Assembly (NCBI GenBank): GCA_903908065.1
Contig: CAIVQO010000091.1
Span: forward strand, 1-47,951
From: an uncultured beta proteobacterium
GTDB lineage: Bacteria > Pseudomonadota > Gammaproteobacteria > Burkholderiales > Rhodocyclaceae
Direction: 5' to 3'
Length of the DNA: 47,951 bases
A program made the position numbers and the translations under genes. Within the stretch, counting starts at the first letter, position 1. Every line of letters starts with the position of its first letter. The notes under the pieces are model-generated. The model was not told where the DNA came from. It saw only the letters and a list, made by a program, of their open reading frames with translations, and ran no database searches. Positions 1 to 8,868 of the stretch are shown piece after piece.

Positions 1-49
1 CCTGCCCCTTGCAGCCGTCGCACTTCTCGGTACGAACAAAGGTTGGCAT
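1..49 (-). CDS. aprB: Adenylylsulfate (APS) reductase subunit beta, N-terminal fragment
   Basis: Only the first 16 codons are inside the window; the gene runs off the left edge. The reading begins MPTFVRTEKCDGCKGQ. The Cys-x2-Cys is the first half of a ferredoxin-type 4Fe-4S motif, which is how AprB begins in sulfur oxidisers and sulfate reducers. A ribosome site (AAGGAG on the minus strand, complement of 60-65) sits 10 bases before the ATG. AprB carries electrons to or from the flavoprotein AprA, which interconverts sulfite plus AMP with APS in the cytoplasm. It lies 57 bases downstream of sat on the same strand, so the two form an operon. The fragment is short, so identity rests on this motif plus the sat neighbour. 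Confidence 0.85.
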   Translation of the reverse strand, partial: MPTFVRTEKCDGCKGQ

Positions 50-106
50 TTGTCTTCTACTCCTTGGTTGCGGTGTGGTTCGTAAAAAAACTCGGTACGG
101 CGAAAC

Positions 107-1321
107 TCAGCGGGCGGAATGCCCGGACAGCTTGACTTCAACTTTTTCGTGCGCTTCGAGGCCGGCGTAATACTTGCGCAGGACTTCCAGCACTTCGGGA
201 CGGGAGAACTCGGCGGGTACGTCGCCGCCTTCGGAAAGCATCTTGCGCAGCTTGGTGCCGGAGAGCAGCAGGCGATCCGCCTCGCCATGCGGACAGGTCC
301 GGGCCGAGGCCATGCCGCCGCACTTGTAGCACCAGAAGGTCCAGTCGATCTTCAGCGCCTGGGTCTCCAGCGCGCCCTTGGGCAGTTCATCAAAGATGTG
401 ATGGGCGTCGAAGGGGCCGTAATAACTGCCGACGCCAGCGTGGTCGCGCCCGACGATCAGATGCGAACAGCCGTAGTTCTGGCGGAACAGCGCATGCAGC
501 AGCGCCTCGCGCGGACCGGCATAGCGCATGTCGAGCGGATAGCCGGCCTGGATCACGGTCTTCTTGACGAAGTAGTTGTCGATCAGGGTGCTGATCGCCT
601 CGGAGCGCACGTCGGCGGGAATGTCCCCGGGCTTGAGGTTGCCGAGCAGGGAATGCACCAGGACGCCGTCGCAAGTTTCAATTGCCACCTTGGCCAGGTA
701 TTCGTGCGAGCGGTGCATCGGATTGCGCGTCTGGAAGGCGGCAACCTTGCTCCAGCCATAGGATTCGAACAGGGCACGGGTTTCCTTGGGCGACATCAGC
801 AGTTCGCCGTAGGTCTCGGGGAAACCGCCCAGCGAGAGCACCTTGACCGGGCCGGCGAGGTTGATCTCGCCCTGCTCCATGACCATCTTGACGCCAGGGT
901 GCTCCAGGTCGGTGGTCTTGAACACCGTCGCGCACTCGTGCGCCTTGTCGATCGCGTACTTCTCGGTCACCTTCATGGTCGCGAGGATCGAACCGTCGTC
1001 CGGGTCGACCAGCGCGATATCGCCGGCGACCTTGATGCCGTCGGCGGTGGCCTTGTCGGTTGACAGCGTAATCGGGATCGGCCAGAACAAGCCGGAAGCC
1101 ATCTTCATGCCGTCGCACACACCCTGCCAGTCAGCATGGCTCATGAAGCCCTCGAGCGGGGTGAAGCCGCCCTGGCCCATCATGACGATGTCGCCCTTTT
1201 CGCGGGAGCTGACCTTGACCTTGGGCAGAGATGCCGCACGGGCCAGTTCAGCCTTGAGCGCGTCGCCTTCAAGCAACAGTGGCCGCAAACTGCCGCCTCC
1301 GTGCGGATTGACCAACGCCAT
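107..1321 (-). CDS. sat: Sulfate adenylyltransferase (ATP sulfurylase), dissimilatory type
   Basis: This enzyme interconverts sulfate plus ATP with APS plus pyrophosphate. In sulfur oxidisers it runs towards ATP and sulfate, using APS made by AprBA. The 404-residue length fits the homo-oligomeric Sat family, not the two-subunit CysDN type. Visible motifs are [11 protein letters not shown] (residues 197-207), which holds the nucleotide phosphates, and GRDHAG (291-296). A Cys331/Cys334/Cys343/His345 cluster matches the zinc site of dissimilatory Sat proteins. The ATG at 1321 has an excellent ribosome site (AGGAGG, six bases upstream). aprB follows 57 bases downstream, which argues for sulfur oxidation rather than assimilation. 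Direction of catalysis in this organism is inference. Confidence 0.96.
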   Translation of the reverse strand: MALVNPHGGGSLRPLLLEGDALKAELARAASLPKVKVSSREKGDIVMMGQGGFTPLEGFMSHADWQGVCDGMKMASGLFWPIPITLSTDKATADGIKVAGDIALVDPDDGSILATMKVTEKYAIDKAHECATVFKTTDLEHPGVKMVMEQGEINLAGPVKVLSLGGFPETYGELLMSPKETRALFESYGWSKVAAFQTRNPMHRSHEYLAKVAIETCDGVLVHSLLGNLKPGDIPADVRSEAISTLIDNYFVKKTVIQAGYPLDMRYAGPREALLHALFRQNYGCSHLIVGRDHAGVGSYYGPFDAHHIFDELPKGALETQALKIDWTFWCYKCGGMASARTCPHGEADRLLLSGTKLRKMLSEGGDVPAEFSRPEVLEVLRKYYAGLEAHEKVEVKLSGHSAR

Positions 1322-1617
1322 GCCGAGCCTCCTCCGAATATGGTTTTTCGTGAAGGCGGAAGGTTAACAAATCCCCAATACCCGCCGATGCGATTATTTC
1401 TATTTGGGGATAAGGGTTTGTTTATCGTCCCGGCGAAAAGTCCTTATACCCCGCTCTGGTAACATTCATCCCGTGTCCGCGGGATGGACCAAGCAAGTCA
1501 GCCCCACTCATGGGCTGCAGTCAACACCGCAAGCATTTGAATACCTACCCCGCCTCCAACCACCACCTGCCGAATGTCCAACACGCGCGTTTTGATCACT
1601 TGCAGGTATAAATCGAA
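1322..1617. other. Divergent intergenic region between sat and rfbG
   Basis: This 296-base non-coding gap must hold outward promoters for sat (minus) and for the polysaccharide operon (plus). The clearest structure is a perfect 8-base inverted repeat, ATCCCCAA (1371-1378) and TTGGGGAT (1404-1411), about 50 bases upstream of sat. A short hairpin (AGCCC/GGGCT) lies near 1500-1516. No convincing -35/-10 pair could be assigned for either direction. Small open frames here lack ribosome sites and were not called. Confidence 0.5.
1371..1411. promoter_or_regulatory. Inverted repeat upstream of sat, possible operator
   Basis: ATCCCCAA (1371-1378) and its exact reverse complement TTGGGGAT (1404-1411) are separated by 25 bases of AT-rich sequence. 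The pair lies 50-90 bases before the sat start codon. It could be a dimeric regulator site or chance; no known operator was recognised. Confidence 0.25.
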
Positions 1618-2685
1618 ATGACGCTCGATACGGGCTTCTGGCGCGGTCGTCAGGTCTTTCTAACCGGCCATACCGGCTTCAAGGGTGCTTGGCTGGCGCT
1701 TTGGCTGCAAAACGTCGGCGCCCGGGTTACAGCGCTCTCGCTGGCGCCGCCAACCCAACCCAACCTGTTTGAACTTGCGCACCTTGCCGAGATCATGGAT
1801 TCGCACCATGGCGACATCCGCGATTTCGATGCGTTGGCGGCCGCATTGGTCAAAAGCCAGGCCAGCGTGGTATTCCACCTGGCGGCGCAGGCCACAGTCG
1901 CCGAGGGCTACCGCTCGGCGCGAGAAACCTTCGCCAGCAACCTTACCGGGACGCTGAACCTGCTGGACGCCATCCGCGAATCCTCGACGGTCAAGGCAGC
2001 CGTCATCGTCACCAGTGACAAATGCTATGCCCCGGCGGCAAACGACAAGGCACTGGCCGAAGACGCGCCCATGGGCGGGCTGGATCCCTACAGCGCCAGC
2101 AAGAGCTGCGCTGAGATCGCCGTCCAAGCATGGCGTGAATCTTTCTTCAGTAGGCCGGACGCGCCGCGCATCGCAACCGCCCGCGCCGGAAACGTGATTG
2201 GCGGTGGCGACTGGGGAGCACACCGCCTGCTGCCCGATCTCTTCACAGCCTTTGCCGCCGGCAAGACCCCGTCATTGCGCATGCCTGATGCGGTGCGCCC
2301 CTGGCAGCATGTTCTCGATGCCTTGCATGGCTACCTGATGCTTGCCGAAGCCCTGCACGACAAGGATGGCTCCCGCTTTGCCACCGGCTGGAATTTCGGC
2401 CCCGAGGCCGCCGATGCGATCAGTGTTGCCGAAATTGCCAACCGCGCTGCGGCCCATTGGGCCAAGGGGACCCGGGTCGAAATTGCCCCTGCCAATTTCC
2501 AGAAGGAAACGCAGGCACTCCGGCTCGACAGTTCCAGGGCGCGAGCCGAACTCGGCTGGAAATCGGCGTGGAATCTCGATCAGGCACTTAAACGCACCGC
2601 CGACTGGTACCGTGCCTGGGCGCAGGAGCGCGACCTGCGCGCGATCAGCCTGGCCCAACTCGACGACTATATGGCTACTTCATGA
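1618..2685 (+). CDS. rfbG: CDP-glucose 4,6-dehydratase
   Basis: This NAD-dependent SDR enzyme converts CDP-D-glucose to CDP-4-keto-6-deoxy-D-glucose, the first committed step towards CDP-3,6-dideoxyhexoses (abequose, paratose, tyvelose, ascarylose, yersiniose). The 355-residue protein opens with the family-typical Rossmann segment FLTGHTGFKGAWLALWL. It has the dehydratase Thr in the VTSDKCY stretch and a YxxxK pair (YSASK) near residue 160. It starts the plus-strand polysaccharide operon and overlaps rfbH by four bases (ATGA), indicating translational coupling. Its usual partner rfbF (glucose-1-phosphate cytidylyltransferase) is not in the window, so CDP-glucose must come from elsewhere in the genome. 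Confidence 0.93.
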   Translation: MTLDTGFWRGRQVFLTGHTGFKGAWLALWLQNVGARVTALSLAPPTQPNLFELAHLAEIMDSHHGDIRDFDALAAALVKSQASVVFHLAAQATVAEGYRSARETFASNLTGTLNLLDAIRESSTVKAAVIVTSDKCYAPAANDKALAEDAPMGGLDPYSASKSCAEIAVQAWRESFFSRPDAPRIATARAGNVIGGGDWGAHRLLPDLFTAFAAGKTPSLRMPDAVRPWQHVLDALHGYLMLAEALHDKDGSRFATGWNFGPEAADAISVAEIANRAAAHWAKGTRVEIAPANFQKETQALRLDSSRARAELGWKSAWNLDQALKRTADWYRAWAQERDLRAISLAQLDDYMATS

Positions 2686-3995
2686 ATCGCGAGACCTTGC
2701 GCACGAGCATCCTCGACCAGGTACGCGAGTTCGCCGCCGCACAGGAAGCACCACGTCCCTTTCTCGCCGGACAAACAGCCGTGCCCCCTGCCGGCCGCAT
2801 GCTCGATGCAGAGGCATATGTTGCGTTGGTCGATGCCGCGCTCGACGGCTGGCTGACCACCGGCCGTTTCAACGACGAATTCGAGCGCCTGATTGCGCAA
2901 CGCATTGGCGTGAAGAGGGCACTGACCACAAGCTCAGGCTCCTCGGCCAACCTGCTGGCGCTTTCCGCACTGACTTCGCCCATGCTCGGCGAGCGTGCCC
3001 TGCAGCCCGGAGACGAAGTCATTACCGCCGCGGCCGGCTTTCCGACCACCATCAACCCGATAGTGCAAAACGGCCTGATGCCGGTTTTCGTCGATTCGGA
3101 ACTTGCAACCTATAACCCGACCGTCGAGGCCATCGCAGCCGCCATCGGCCCGCAGACTCGGGCGATCATGCTTGCGCATGCGCTGGGCAACCCCTTCCGT
3201 GCCGGCGAACTGCGCGCGCTGGCCGATCGCCATGGACTCTGGCTGGTCGAAGATTGCTGCGATGCCTTCGGCTCGACCCTGCACGGTCGCAGTGTTGGCA
3301 CCTTCGGCCATCTCGGCACACTCTCCTTCTATCCGGCGCACCACATCACCACGGGCGAGGGCGGCGCGGTATTCACCGACGATCCGCTGCTGGCGCGCAT
3401 CGTCGAATCCTTCCGCGACTGGGGACGCGACTGTTATTGCGCGCCGGGAAGAGACAACACCTGCGGCAAGCGCTTCGATTGGCAACTTGGCGACCTGCCC
3501 TGCGGCTACGACCACAAGTACACCTACTCGCATGCCGGCTACAACCTCAAGATCACCGACATGCAGGCGGCCCTGGGCGTGGCGCAGATGGCGCGGCTGG
3601 ACGATTTCATCGCCGCCCGGCGCGCCAATTTCCTGCACCTGCGCGAGCGGCTGCGCGACTGCGAGGAATTCCTGGTCCTGCCTGAGGCAACGGCAGGCAG
3701 CGATCCGTCGTGGTTCGGCTTCCTCCTCACCCTGCGCGAAAACGCGCCCTGCAGCCGCGTCGACCTGCTACGCTACCTCGACCAACAAAAGGTCGGCACG
3801 CGCCTGCTGTTTGCCGGCAACGTCACGCGCCAGCCCTATATGAAGGGGCGCAGCTTCCGCGTCAGCGGCGAACTGAACGTCGCCAATATCATCACCGAGC
3901 GCAGCTTCTGGATCGGCGTCTATCCGGGCCTCAGTAACGAGATGCTGGACTACGCTGCCGATCGAATTCGCGAATTCCTCGGAGTCGGCTTCTGA
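2682..3995 (+). CDS. rfbH: CDP-4-keto-6-deoxyglucose 3-dehydrase (E1, RfbH)
   Basis: This pyridoxamine-phosphate, iron-sulfur enzyme removes the C3 hydroxyl of CDP-4-keto-6-deoxyglucose together with a reductase partner (DdhD/AscD). The 437-residue protein has the aminotransferase fold of DegT-type enzymes, but the PLP-binding lysine is replaced by histidine (SFYPAHHITTGEGG, His220/His221), the hallmark of E1. Four cysteines at 251, 253, 261 and 274 are in place to bind the [2Fe-2S] cluster. It overlaps rfbG by four bases. No flavin/ferredoxin reductase partner gene is visible in the window, so the electron donor is unknown. Confidence 0.93.
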   Translation: MNRETLRTSILDQVREFAAAQEAPRPFLAGQTAVPPAGRMLDAEAYVALVDAALDGWLTTGRFNDEFERLIAQRIGVKRALTTSSGSSANLLALSALTSPMLGERALQPGDEVITAAAGFPTTINPIVQNGLMPVFVDSELATYNPTVEAIAAAIGPQTRAIMLAHALGNPFRAGELRALADRHGLWLVEDCCDAFGSTLHGRSVGTFGHLGTLSFYPAHHITTGEGGAVFTDDPLLARIVESFRDWGRDCYCAPGRDNTCGKRFDWQLGDLPCGYDHKYTYSHAGYNLKITDMQAALGVAQMARLDDFIAARRANFLHLRERLRDCEEFLVLPEATAGSDPSWFGFLLTLRENAPCSRVDLLRYLDQQKVGTRLLFAGNVTRQPYMKGRSFRVSGELNVANIITERSFWIGVYPGLSNEMLDYAADRIREFLGVGF

Positions 3996-5053
3996 ACCCG
4001 CCGCTGCCGCCCATTTCACCTAAAGACCGTGAGCACATCCTGACGCACACGGCAAATCTCTGGTCGCAGCTTGCCCATGCCCGCCTCTTCATCACCGGTG
4101 CCACGGGCTTCTACGGCAAGTGGCTGCTGGAGGCCATTGCCGCCGCCAACGACGCTTGCGGCGCGAATGTCCGCGCCACCCTGCTCAGCCGTGATCCGGT
4201 GCGCTTCCGGGCCGAGGTCCCGCATCTCGGATCGCGTCCCGATTTCGACTGGATTATTGGCGAGCCGGCCGGGTTCGAGTTTCCGGCCGGGCGCTTCGAC
4301 TACCTGATCGACTTCGCCACGCCAAGCGCAGCAGAAGTCGGCGCTGGTGGTCCGGCGATCGTGGAGCGCTGCCTCCAGGGAAGCGCCAATTTGATACGTT
4401 TTGCTAGGACCGCAGGTGTACGACGGGTACTCTACGCCAGTTCTGGCGCAGTGTATGGCCGTCAGCCCGGCGATGTCGAGCGGTTGGGGGAAGACTTCTC
4501 CGCCGACGCGGCAACGGTTTCGTCCTACGGCCTGCTCAAGCAGCGCAGCGAAGCCCTGTTCCTCGCTTCCAACCTCGACTGCGTAGTTACCCGCGGCTTT
4601 GCCTTCATCGGCCCCTACTTGCCCCTGACCGACAAGTTCGCCGCCGGCAGCTTCCTGCGCGATGCACTGGCGGGTGGGCCAATCCGCATCCATGGCGACG
4701 GCCACGAAGTACGCAGCTATCTGTACGCCGGAGACTTGACGGCTTCCCTGATAGGCCTTCTTGCGCATGGAAAATGCAGAACTGCCTACAACGTCGGCAG
4801 CGACGTTGCGGTCTCGCTAATAGAATTGGCGAACCTGATTGCCGCATTGGCACCCGGCAGATGCGAAGTGTTGCTCGGTGGCAAACCTGCAGTGGGTGCT
4901 GAACGCTATGTGCCCGATGTTATACAAGGCAGGCGTACCCTAGGCAATCGGAGGGACCTGCCACTCGCCGAGGCCATCAAACGAACCCTGGATTGGGCGC
5001 TGAACGCCGCCCCGCCTGCGTTTTCCACCAAACCGAATCTGATCGATGCCTAA
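3992..5053 (+). CDS. NAD(P)-dependent SDR epimerase/reductase, probable CDP-dideoxysugar reductase
   Basis: This is an extended SDR protein of the RfbJ/RfbS type. The nucleotide-binding loop GATGFYG lies at residues 36-42 and the catalytic pair is Tyr179/Lys183 (SYGLLKQ), counted from the start chosen here. The first in-frame ATG is at 4199, but it would delete the whole Rossmann N-terminus. No ATG or GTG exists in frame between the rfbH stop and the Rossmann loop. The best candidate is CTG at 3992, which overlaps the rfbH stop (CTGA) with GGAG seven bases upstream; ATT at 4013 is a weaker option. Coming after rfbGH, it probably reduces a 4-keto (or acetyl) group on the CDP-3,6-dideoxyhexose. 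The precise sugar cannot be told from sequence. Confidence 0.8.
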   Translation: MNPPLPPISPKDREHILTHTANLWSQLAHARLFITGATGFYGKWLLEAIAAANDACGANVRATLLSRDPVRFRAEVPHLGSRPDFDWIIGEPAGFEFPAGRFDYLIDFATPSAAEVGAGGPAIVERCLQGSANLIRFARTAGVRRVLYASSGAVYGRQPGDVERLGEDFSADAATVSSYGLLKQRSEALFLASNLDCVVTRGFAFIGPYLPLTDKFAAGSFLRDALAGGPIRIHGDGHEVRSYLYAGDLTASLIGLLAHGKCRTAYNVGSDVAVSLIELANLIAALAPGRCEVLLGGKPAVGAERYVPDVIQGRRTLGNRRDLPLAEAIKRTLDWALNAAPPAFSTKPNLIDA

Positions 5054-5897
5054 GGAATCACAGCAACAGAGGGAATGGCGAAAAATCGATGGGAAGCCCG
5101 TCGGGTTCCTTGCCTACTGCCGCGAACTCATCGAGTATCGGGAAGTGGCCTACGTTCTGATCGGAAGGGACCTGATAATTCGCTTTCGCCACACCTACTT
5201 CGGCTTGGCGTGGCTGCTGTTCAAACCCCTGATGCTTATGGCAACAATGACATTTGCATTCGGCCACCTTGCGGGTTTTGCCAAGGAGGGGGCCGTACCC
5301 TACCCGCTGATAATCTTTTGCGGCGTAATTCCCTGGTATTTCTTCTCAAATGCAGTGCCTGACGGCATGGGTACACTTAGTTGGCATATGCACATCATTC
5401 AGAAAACCTACTTTCCCCGTGCCCTGTTCCCGCTGACGGCCATTACCTCGGACGCGGTGGAATTCCTCGTCGCCTGGCTGTTATTTGCAGCCACATGCGT
5501 CTGGTTCCGGTTTGTGCCGGATTGGCGTGCGATCTTCTTCCCGCTGTTCTGCATCCAGCTTTACCTGCTTTGCGTAGGAATCGGGCTCGGATTGTCAGTT
5601 GTCAATGTGCGCTTTCGCGACATATCAAACTTGGTACCGTTTCTGCTATCAATCGGATTCCTTCTTTCACCCGTTGGCTACACCCTCGACCGTGTTCCGG
5701 AAGATTGGCAATTGCTCTACGTGTTCAATCCAATGGTTGGCATCATAGAAGGATTACGATGGAGTCTGCTCAGCCACGACCTGCATGCGTTCCCTCGGGA
5801 TGCGGTCTTGGCTTCGGCAGGAGTTACGGCGATCATCGGATGGGGTGGCACACAAACGTTTCTGAAGCATGAACTTGATCTGGTAGATCTTGCCTGA
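5046..5897 (+). CDS. wzm: Polysaccharide ABC exporter, permease subunit (Wzm/TagG type)
   Basis: This 283-residue ABC-2-family membrane protein has a cytoplasmic N-terminus followed by about six hydrophobic segments. The amphipathic stretch just before the first span (RFRHTYFGLAWLLFKPL) is characteristic of Wzm, TagG and KpsM permeases. With the ATPase next door it should move a lipid-linked polysaccharide across the inner membrane. Its ATG lies inside the end of the preceding SDR gene (8-base overlap) and its stop overlaps the start region of the ATPase gene, so translation is coupled. Codon usage looks less GC-biased than rfbG and rfbH, perhaps a separate ancestry; this is an impression, not a measurement. 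Confidence 0.88.
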   Translation: MPKESQQQREWRKIDGKPVGFLAYCRELIEYREVAYVLIGRDLIIRFRHTYFGLAWLLFKPLMLMATMTFAFGHLAGFAKEGAVPYPLIIFCGVIPWYFFSNAVPDGMGTLSWHMHIIQKTYFPRALFPLTAITSDAVEFLVAWLLFAATCVWFRFVPDWRAIFFPLFCIQLYLLCVGIGLGLSVVNVRFRDISNLVPFLLSIGFLLSPVGYTLDRVPEDWQLLYVFNPMVGIIEGLRWSLLSHDLHAFPRDAVLASAGVTAIIGWGGTQTFLKHELDLVDLA

Positions 5898-6669
5898 GAT
5901 GGTTGCCCCTTGCATTCGCATCGCCGGGTTGGGAAAGCGCTACCGACTGTCACACCAGCACCGGGTTGATTCACTCAAGGGTTGGCTGACCAGTCTTGCC
6001 TTTCGTCGCCTCGACAGCTTTGGCCCGGATAGCGACTATGAGGAATTCTGGGCCCTGCGCAATGTGTCAATCGAAGTGGAACCAGGCCAATTTCTTGCCT
6101 TGATTGGCCGCAATGGTTCAGGCAAGTCCACCTTGTTGAAGATACTGTCCAGAATCATTCCGCCCAGCGAGGGAAGCATACAGATACAAGGGCGCACCGC
6201 CTCCCTGCTCGAGGTTGGCACCGGCTTCCACCCCGAATTGACTGGCAGGGAAAACATCTTCCTCAATGGAACCATGCTGGGTTGCCCCATAGCCGTCGTT
6301 CGGAGCCGCTTTGACTCGATCGTCGAATTTTCAGGGATCGAGCGATTCATCGACACCCCGGTGAAGCATTACTCCAGTGGGATGTATGTTCGTCTCGCCT
6401 ATGCGATCGCGGCCCACGTCGATGCGGAAATTCTGGTTATCGACGAGGTTCTGGCCGTCGGTGATGCCGAGTTTCAAGAGAAGTGCTTGAAGCATGTCGA
6501 GGCTCTCGTCTCGAATGGCAGAACCTGCATTCTGGTATCCCATGCTTTGGAACAGATTCGCAGGATGGCAACCCATGTCGCCTGGATGGAGCAGGGAAAG
6601 CTGAGGGAGTTTTCCCAATCTGTTTCCGGAGTGCTGGATCGATACTCAGAATCCTGCCGCCTCACCTGA
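5890..6669 (+). CDS. wzt: Polysaccharide ABC exporter, ATP-binding subunit (Wzt type, short form)
   Basis: This ABC ATPase pairs with the permease immediately upstream. Walker A is GRNGSGKST, the signature is YSSGMYVRLAYA (a variant typical of Wzt/TagH/KpsT), and Walker B is ILVIDEVLAVGD. At 259 residues it has only the nucleotide-binding domain. The C-terminal carbohydrate-recognition domain found in Wzt of O8/O9a-type systems is absent, so export is probably not coupled to recognition of a terminal cap. Start is uncertain: TTG at 5890 overlaps the permease stop, while ATG at 5899 begins one base after it. Neither has a clear ribosome site. Confidence 0.88.
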   Translation: MPEMVAPCIRIAGLGKRYRLSHQHRVDSLKGWLTSLAFRRLDSFGPDSDYEEFWALRNVSIEVEPGQFLALIGRNGSGKSTLLKILSRIIPPSEGSIQIQGRTASLLEVGTGFHPELTGRENIFLNGTMLGCPIAVVRSRFDSIVEFSGIERFIDTPVKHYSSGMYVRLAYAIAAHVDAEILVIDEVLAVGDAEFQEKCLKHVEALVSNGRTCILVSHALEQIRRMATHVAWMEQGKLREFSQSVSGVLDRYSESCRLT

Positions 6670-6708
6670 AACCATTTCTTCCCCTCCGAACCTGTATTTG
6701 CCCCAGGT

Positions 6709-8769
6709 ATGAATAGCCCGGCCCCGGCCAGCAAGTTGATCACGGATCCTGGCCGGAGAATCGCCAGCCTCGGAGGGGCCTTTCTCGTCCAATGCTACGT
6801 TGTGGCCTTTTTCGTCTTCCTTGGCGAGTTCGCTGCACGGTCCGTCCTCGCTGGCGCCGAAACCCCGACGCCAACCATCCTGGAAATTATTCGGGCATTT
6901 GCTTGGTCAAGCTTTTTTGTCATTGCCTGCAACAGCCTGATTGCCTTTAGGCTTCCCGATGCCGTTTCACGTAGTGTTTCACGGCTAGTCTCGTGGGCCG
7001 CAATTTCCGTTGTCGCATTGTCGATTCTGCTGTATCTCTCTAGCTGGTACCTTTTTTCGCGTACCGGAAGCTTCGTCGACAGGTCGCTCCTCCAGATCGG
7101 AGTAATCCAACCCAGGCAAATCGCCAATCACCTGTTCGCCACGGGCGGAATTGCCTTCGTAATTGTCTATGCGGCCATCGCCATCGCACTTGGTGGATTG
7201 CGCACATACCTGCACAAACGCAGGGCCGATCGACCTCCTTTCCGGACCGAGATCGCAACCGCCGGCTGGGGACTGCTCGCAGCATCTGTTCTGTTGATAA
7301 TCGGCTCCGCCGAGACCATTGCAGTTCGGCCCGTCGGACCTGCCGACACCCTGGCGGCATCGTTTTCCTCGAGCGACTCGCGCGGCGTGTTTGAGACCAT
7401 TTCCCACAAAATGGTCCGCCCCCGAATTCCGCGCGACAGCGTCGCGACCGAAACACCCAAGGCCGATGGCATGCGAAGGCTGAACGTCATTTACCTCCTC
7501 GTCGAATCACTCCGACCCGACCAGTTGGTCAGCTATGGCGGAACTCGGTCCGTCATGCCGACCGTTGACAAGTTGGCTGACCAGTCCTGGCGCTTCCGCA
7601 ATGCGTATTCGCAGGCAAGCCATTCCGACTATGCGGACTTGTCAGGCATTACATCCTTGTACCCCCTGCGCAAGGCAAAGTATGAACCGAACTTGTCTGA
7701 CGACGACTACCCGAAGCTGAGGATCTACGACCTGCTCAAGCGGCAGGGCTACCGAACGGCAATCTTCTCGGCCCAAAACGAGTATTGGGGTGGAATGTAT
7801 TACGGACTTGAGAGCAAGTCCCTCGATGTCTTCTACCACGCCGCCACATCGACCGGAAGCAAGTATGCACCGGCCTCGGACAAGGGGTTCTTCGACTTTG
7901 TAGAGCGCCTTGGAAACTCCGGCAAGATCGACGATGGCGAGGTGGTTGCTAAAGCGATCAAATGGATCGGACAAGGCGCATCCCCGTTTTATATCTACAT
8001 GAATCTCCAGCGCTCCCACATTCCGTACACCCTGCCAAAAGGTGTTGCGGCCAAATTCCTCAAGGAACCGGTCGATTTCTATATCGGCATGGATGGCTAC
8101 CCGCGAGACAAGATCGGACTAGTCAAAGACAAGTATGCAGACAGCCTGAACTACATCGACTCATGCATCGCCCGACTAGTTGCGCATTTGCAGAGATCGG
8201 GACAATGGGACAATACGATCCTGATAATTGCCGGCGATACCGGACAGGCCTTTTACGAGCATGGCTACCCTGCCCATGGCTATACCGTGTTCAATGAAAT
8301 GGTGCGTAAGCCCTTGTTGATCAGGGTTCCCGATGGAATCGGCACCGACGTATTCCGGAATGTCGAAGATATAGACGTCCCGCCGTCCATACTTGACCTA
8401 CTTGGACTTCCGGAGCATCCCGGCTTTCAAGGAACCAGCGTTTTCACCCGCAGCTCCATGAAACCGGTGTTCACGGTGAGCCATATGCTGGGGGAACGAT
8501 ACGCGGTGATCCAAGGCGACTGGAAGCTGGTCCGTGATTTCACCATGAACAAAACGATGCTTTTCAATCTGCGCGCAGACCCTGGCGAGATCAACAATCT
8601 TTCCTACACGTTCCCGGCAGAGGTTGAAGCTCTTTCATCTGTACTGTCAGGCTGGATCGAAGAGCAACTTGGGTACTATCGACAGAAGCGTTACCTTGCC
8701 GAGTTCCCGCCCCGTTATGAAAGCTCGTCGGTTGATGCGAAAATTCCTACCCAGGTCACTTCAAACTGA
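6709..8769 (+). CDS. Membrane-anchored sulfatase-fold transferase (LtaS/MdoB-like)
   Basis: The 686-residue protein has several hydrophobic segments in roughly the first 200 residues, then a periplasmic alkaline-phosphatase-superfamily domain beginning near residue 258 (VIYLLVESLRPD). Such proteins transfer phosphoglycerol or phosphoethanolamine from phospholipid to glycans or lipids. The likely nucleophile is a serine (Ser304, within QASHSDYAD) where LtaS has threonine. Metal-ligand motifs near residues 508-526 (AGDTGQ and HGYTVFNE) are present. It follows the ABC exporter genes by 39 bases, so it may decorate the exported polysaccharide. True sulfatase activity is unlikely because the formylglycine Cys/Ser-x-Pro-x-Arg motif is not seen. 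The transferred group cannot be told from sequence. Confidence 0.78.
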   Translation: MNSPAPASKLITDPGRRIASLGGAFLVQCYVVAFFVFLGEFAARSVLAGAETPTPTILEIIRAFAWSSFFVIACNSLIAFRLPDAVSRSVSRLVSWAAISVVALSILLYLSSWYLFSRTGSFVDRSLLQIGVIQPRQIANHLFATGGIAFVIVYAAIAIALGGLRTYLHKRRADRPPFRTEIATAGWGLLAASVLLIIGSAETIAVRPVGPADTLAASFSSSDSRGVFETISHKMVRPRIPRDSVATETPKADGMRRLNVIYLLVESLRPDQLVSYGGTRSVMPTVDKLADQSWRFRNAYSQASHSDYADLSGITSLYPLRKAKYEPNLSDDDYPKLRIYDLLKRQGYRTAIFSAQNEYWGGMYYGLESKSLDVFYHAATSTGSKYAPASDKGFFDFVERLGNSGKIDDGEVVAKAIKWIGQGASPFYIYMNLQRSHIPYTLPKGVAAKFLKEPVDFYIGMDGYPRDKIGLVKDKYADSLNYIDSCIARLVAHLQRSGQWDNTILIIAGDTGQAFYEHGYPAHGYTVFNEMVRKPLLIRVPDGIGTDVFRNVEDIDVPPSILDLLGLPEHPGFQGTSVFTRSSMKPVFTVSHMLGERYAVIQGDWKLVRDFTMNKTMLFNLRADPGEINNLSYTFPAEVEALSSVLSGWIEEQLGYYRQKRYLAEFPPRYESSSVDAKIPTQVTSN

Positions 8770-8868
8770 ACCGGCTCGCAGCCAGCCGATTGACGTATTG
8801 TGCCTCTGGAACTCGGGAGGATCGGAAGAAGCCCCCGATTAGCATGTAGAACACATAGAGGGCACACC

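Noticed and set aside
119-1063. Plus-strand open frame of 314 codons across sat
   Set aside because: Antisense to sat, no ribosome site, no recognisable motif.
1404-1595. Small open frames in the sat-rfbG gap as genes
   Set aside because: No ribosome sites, no signal or domain, and the region is more economically explained as a divergent regulatory spacer.
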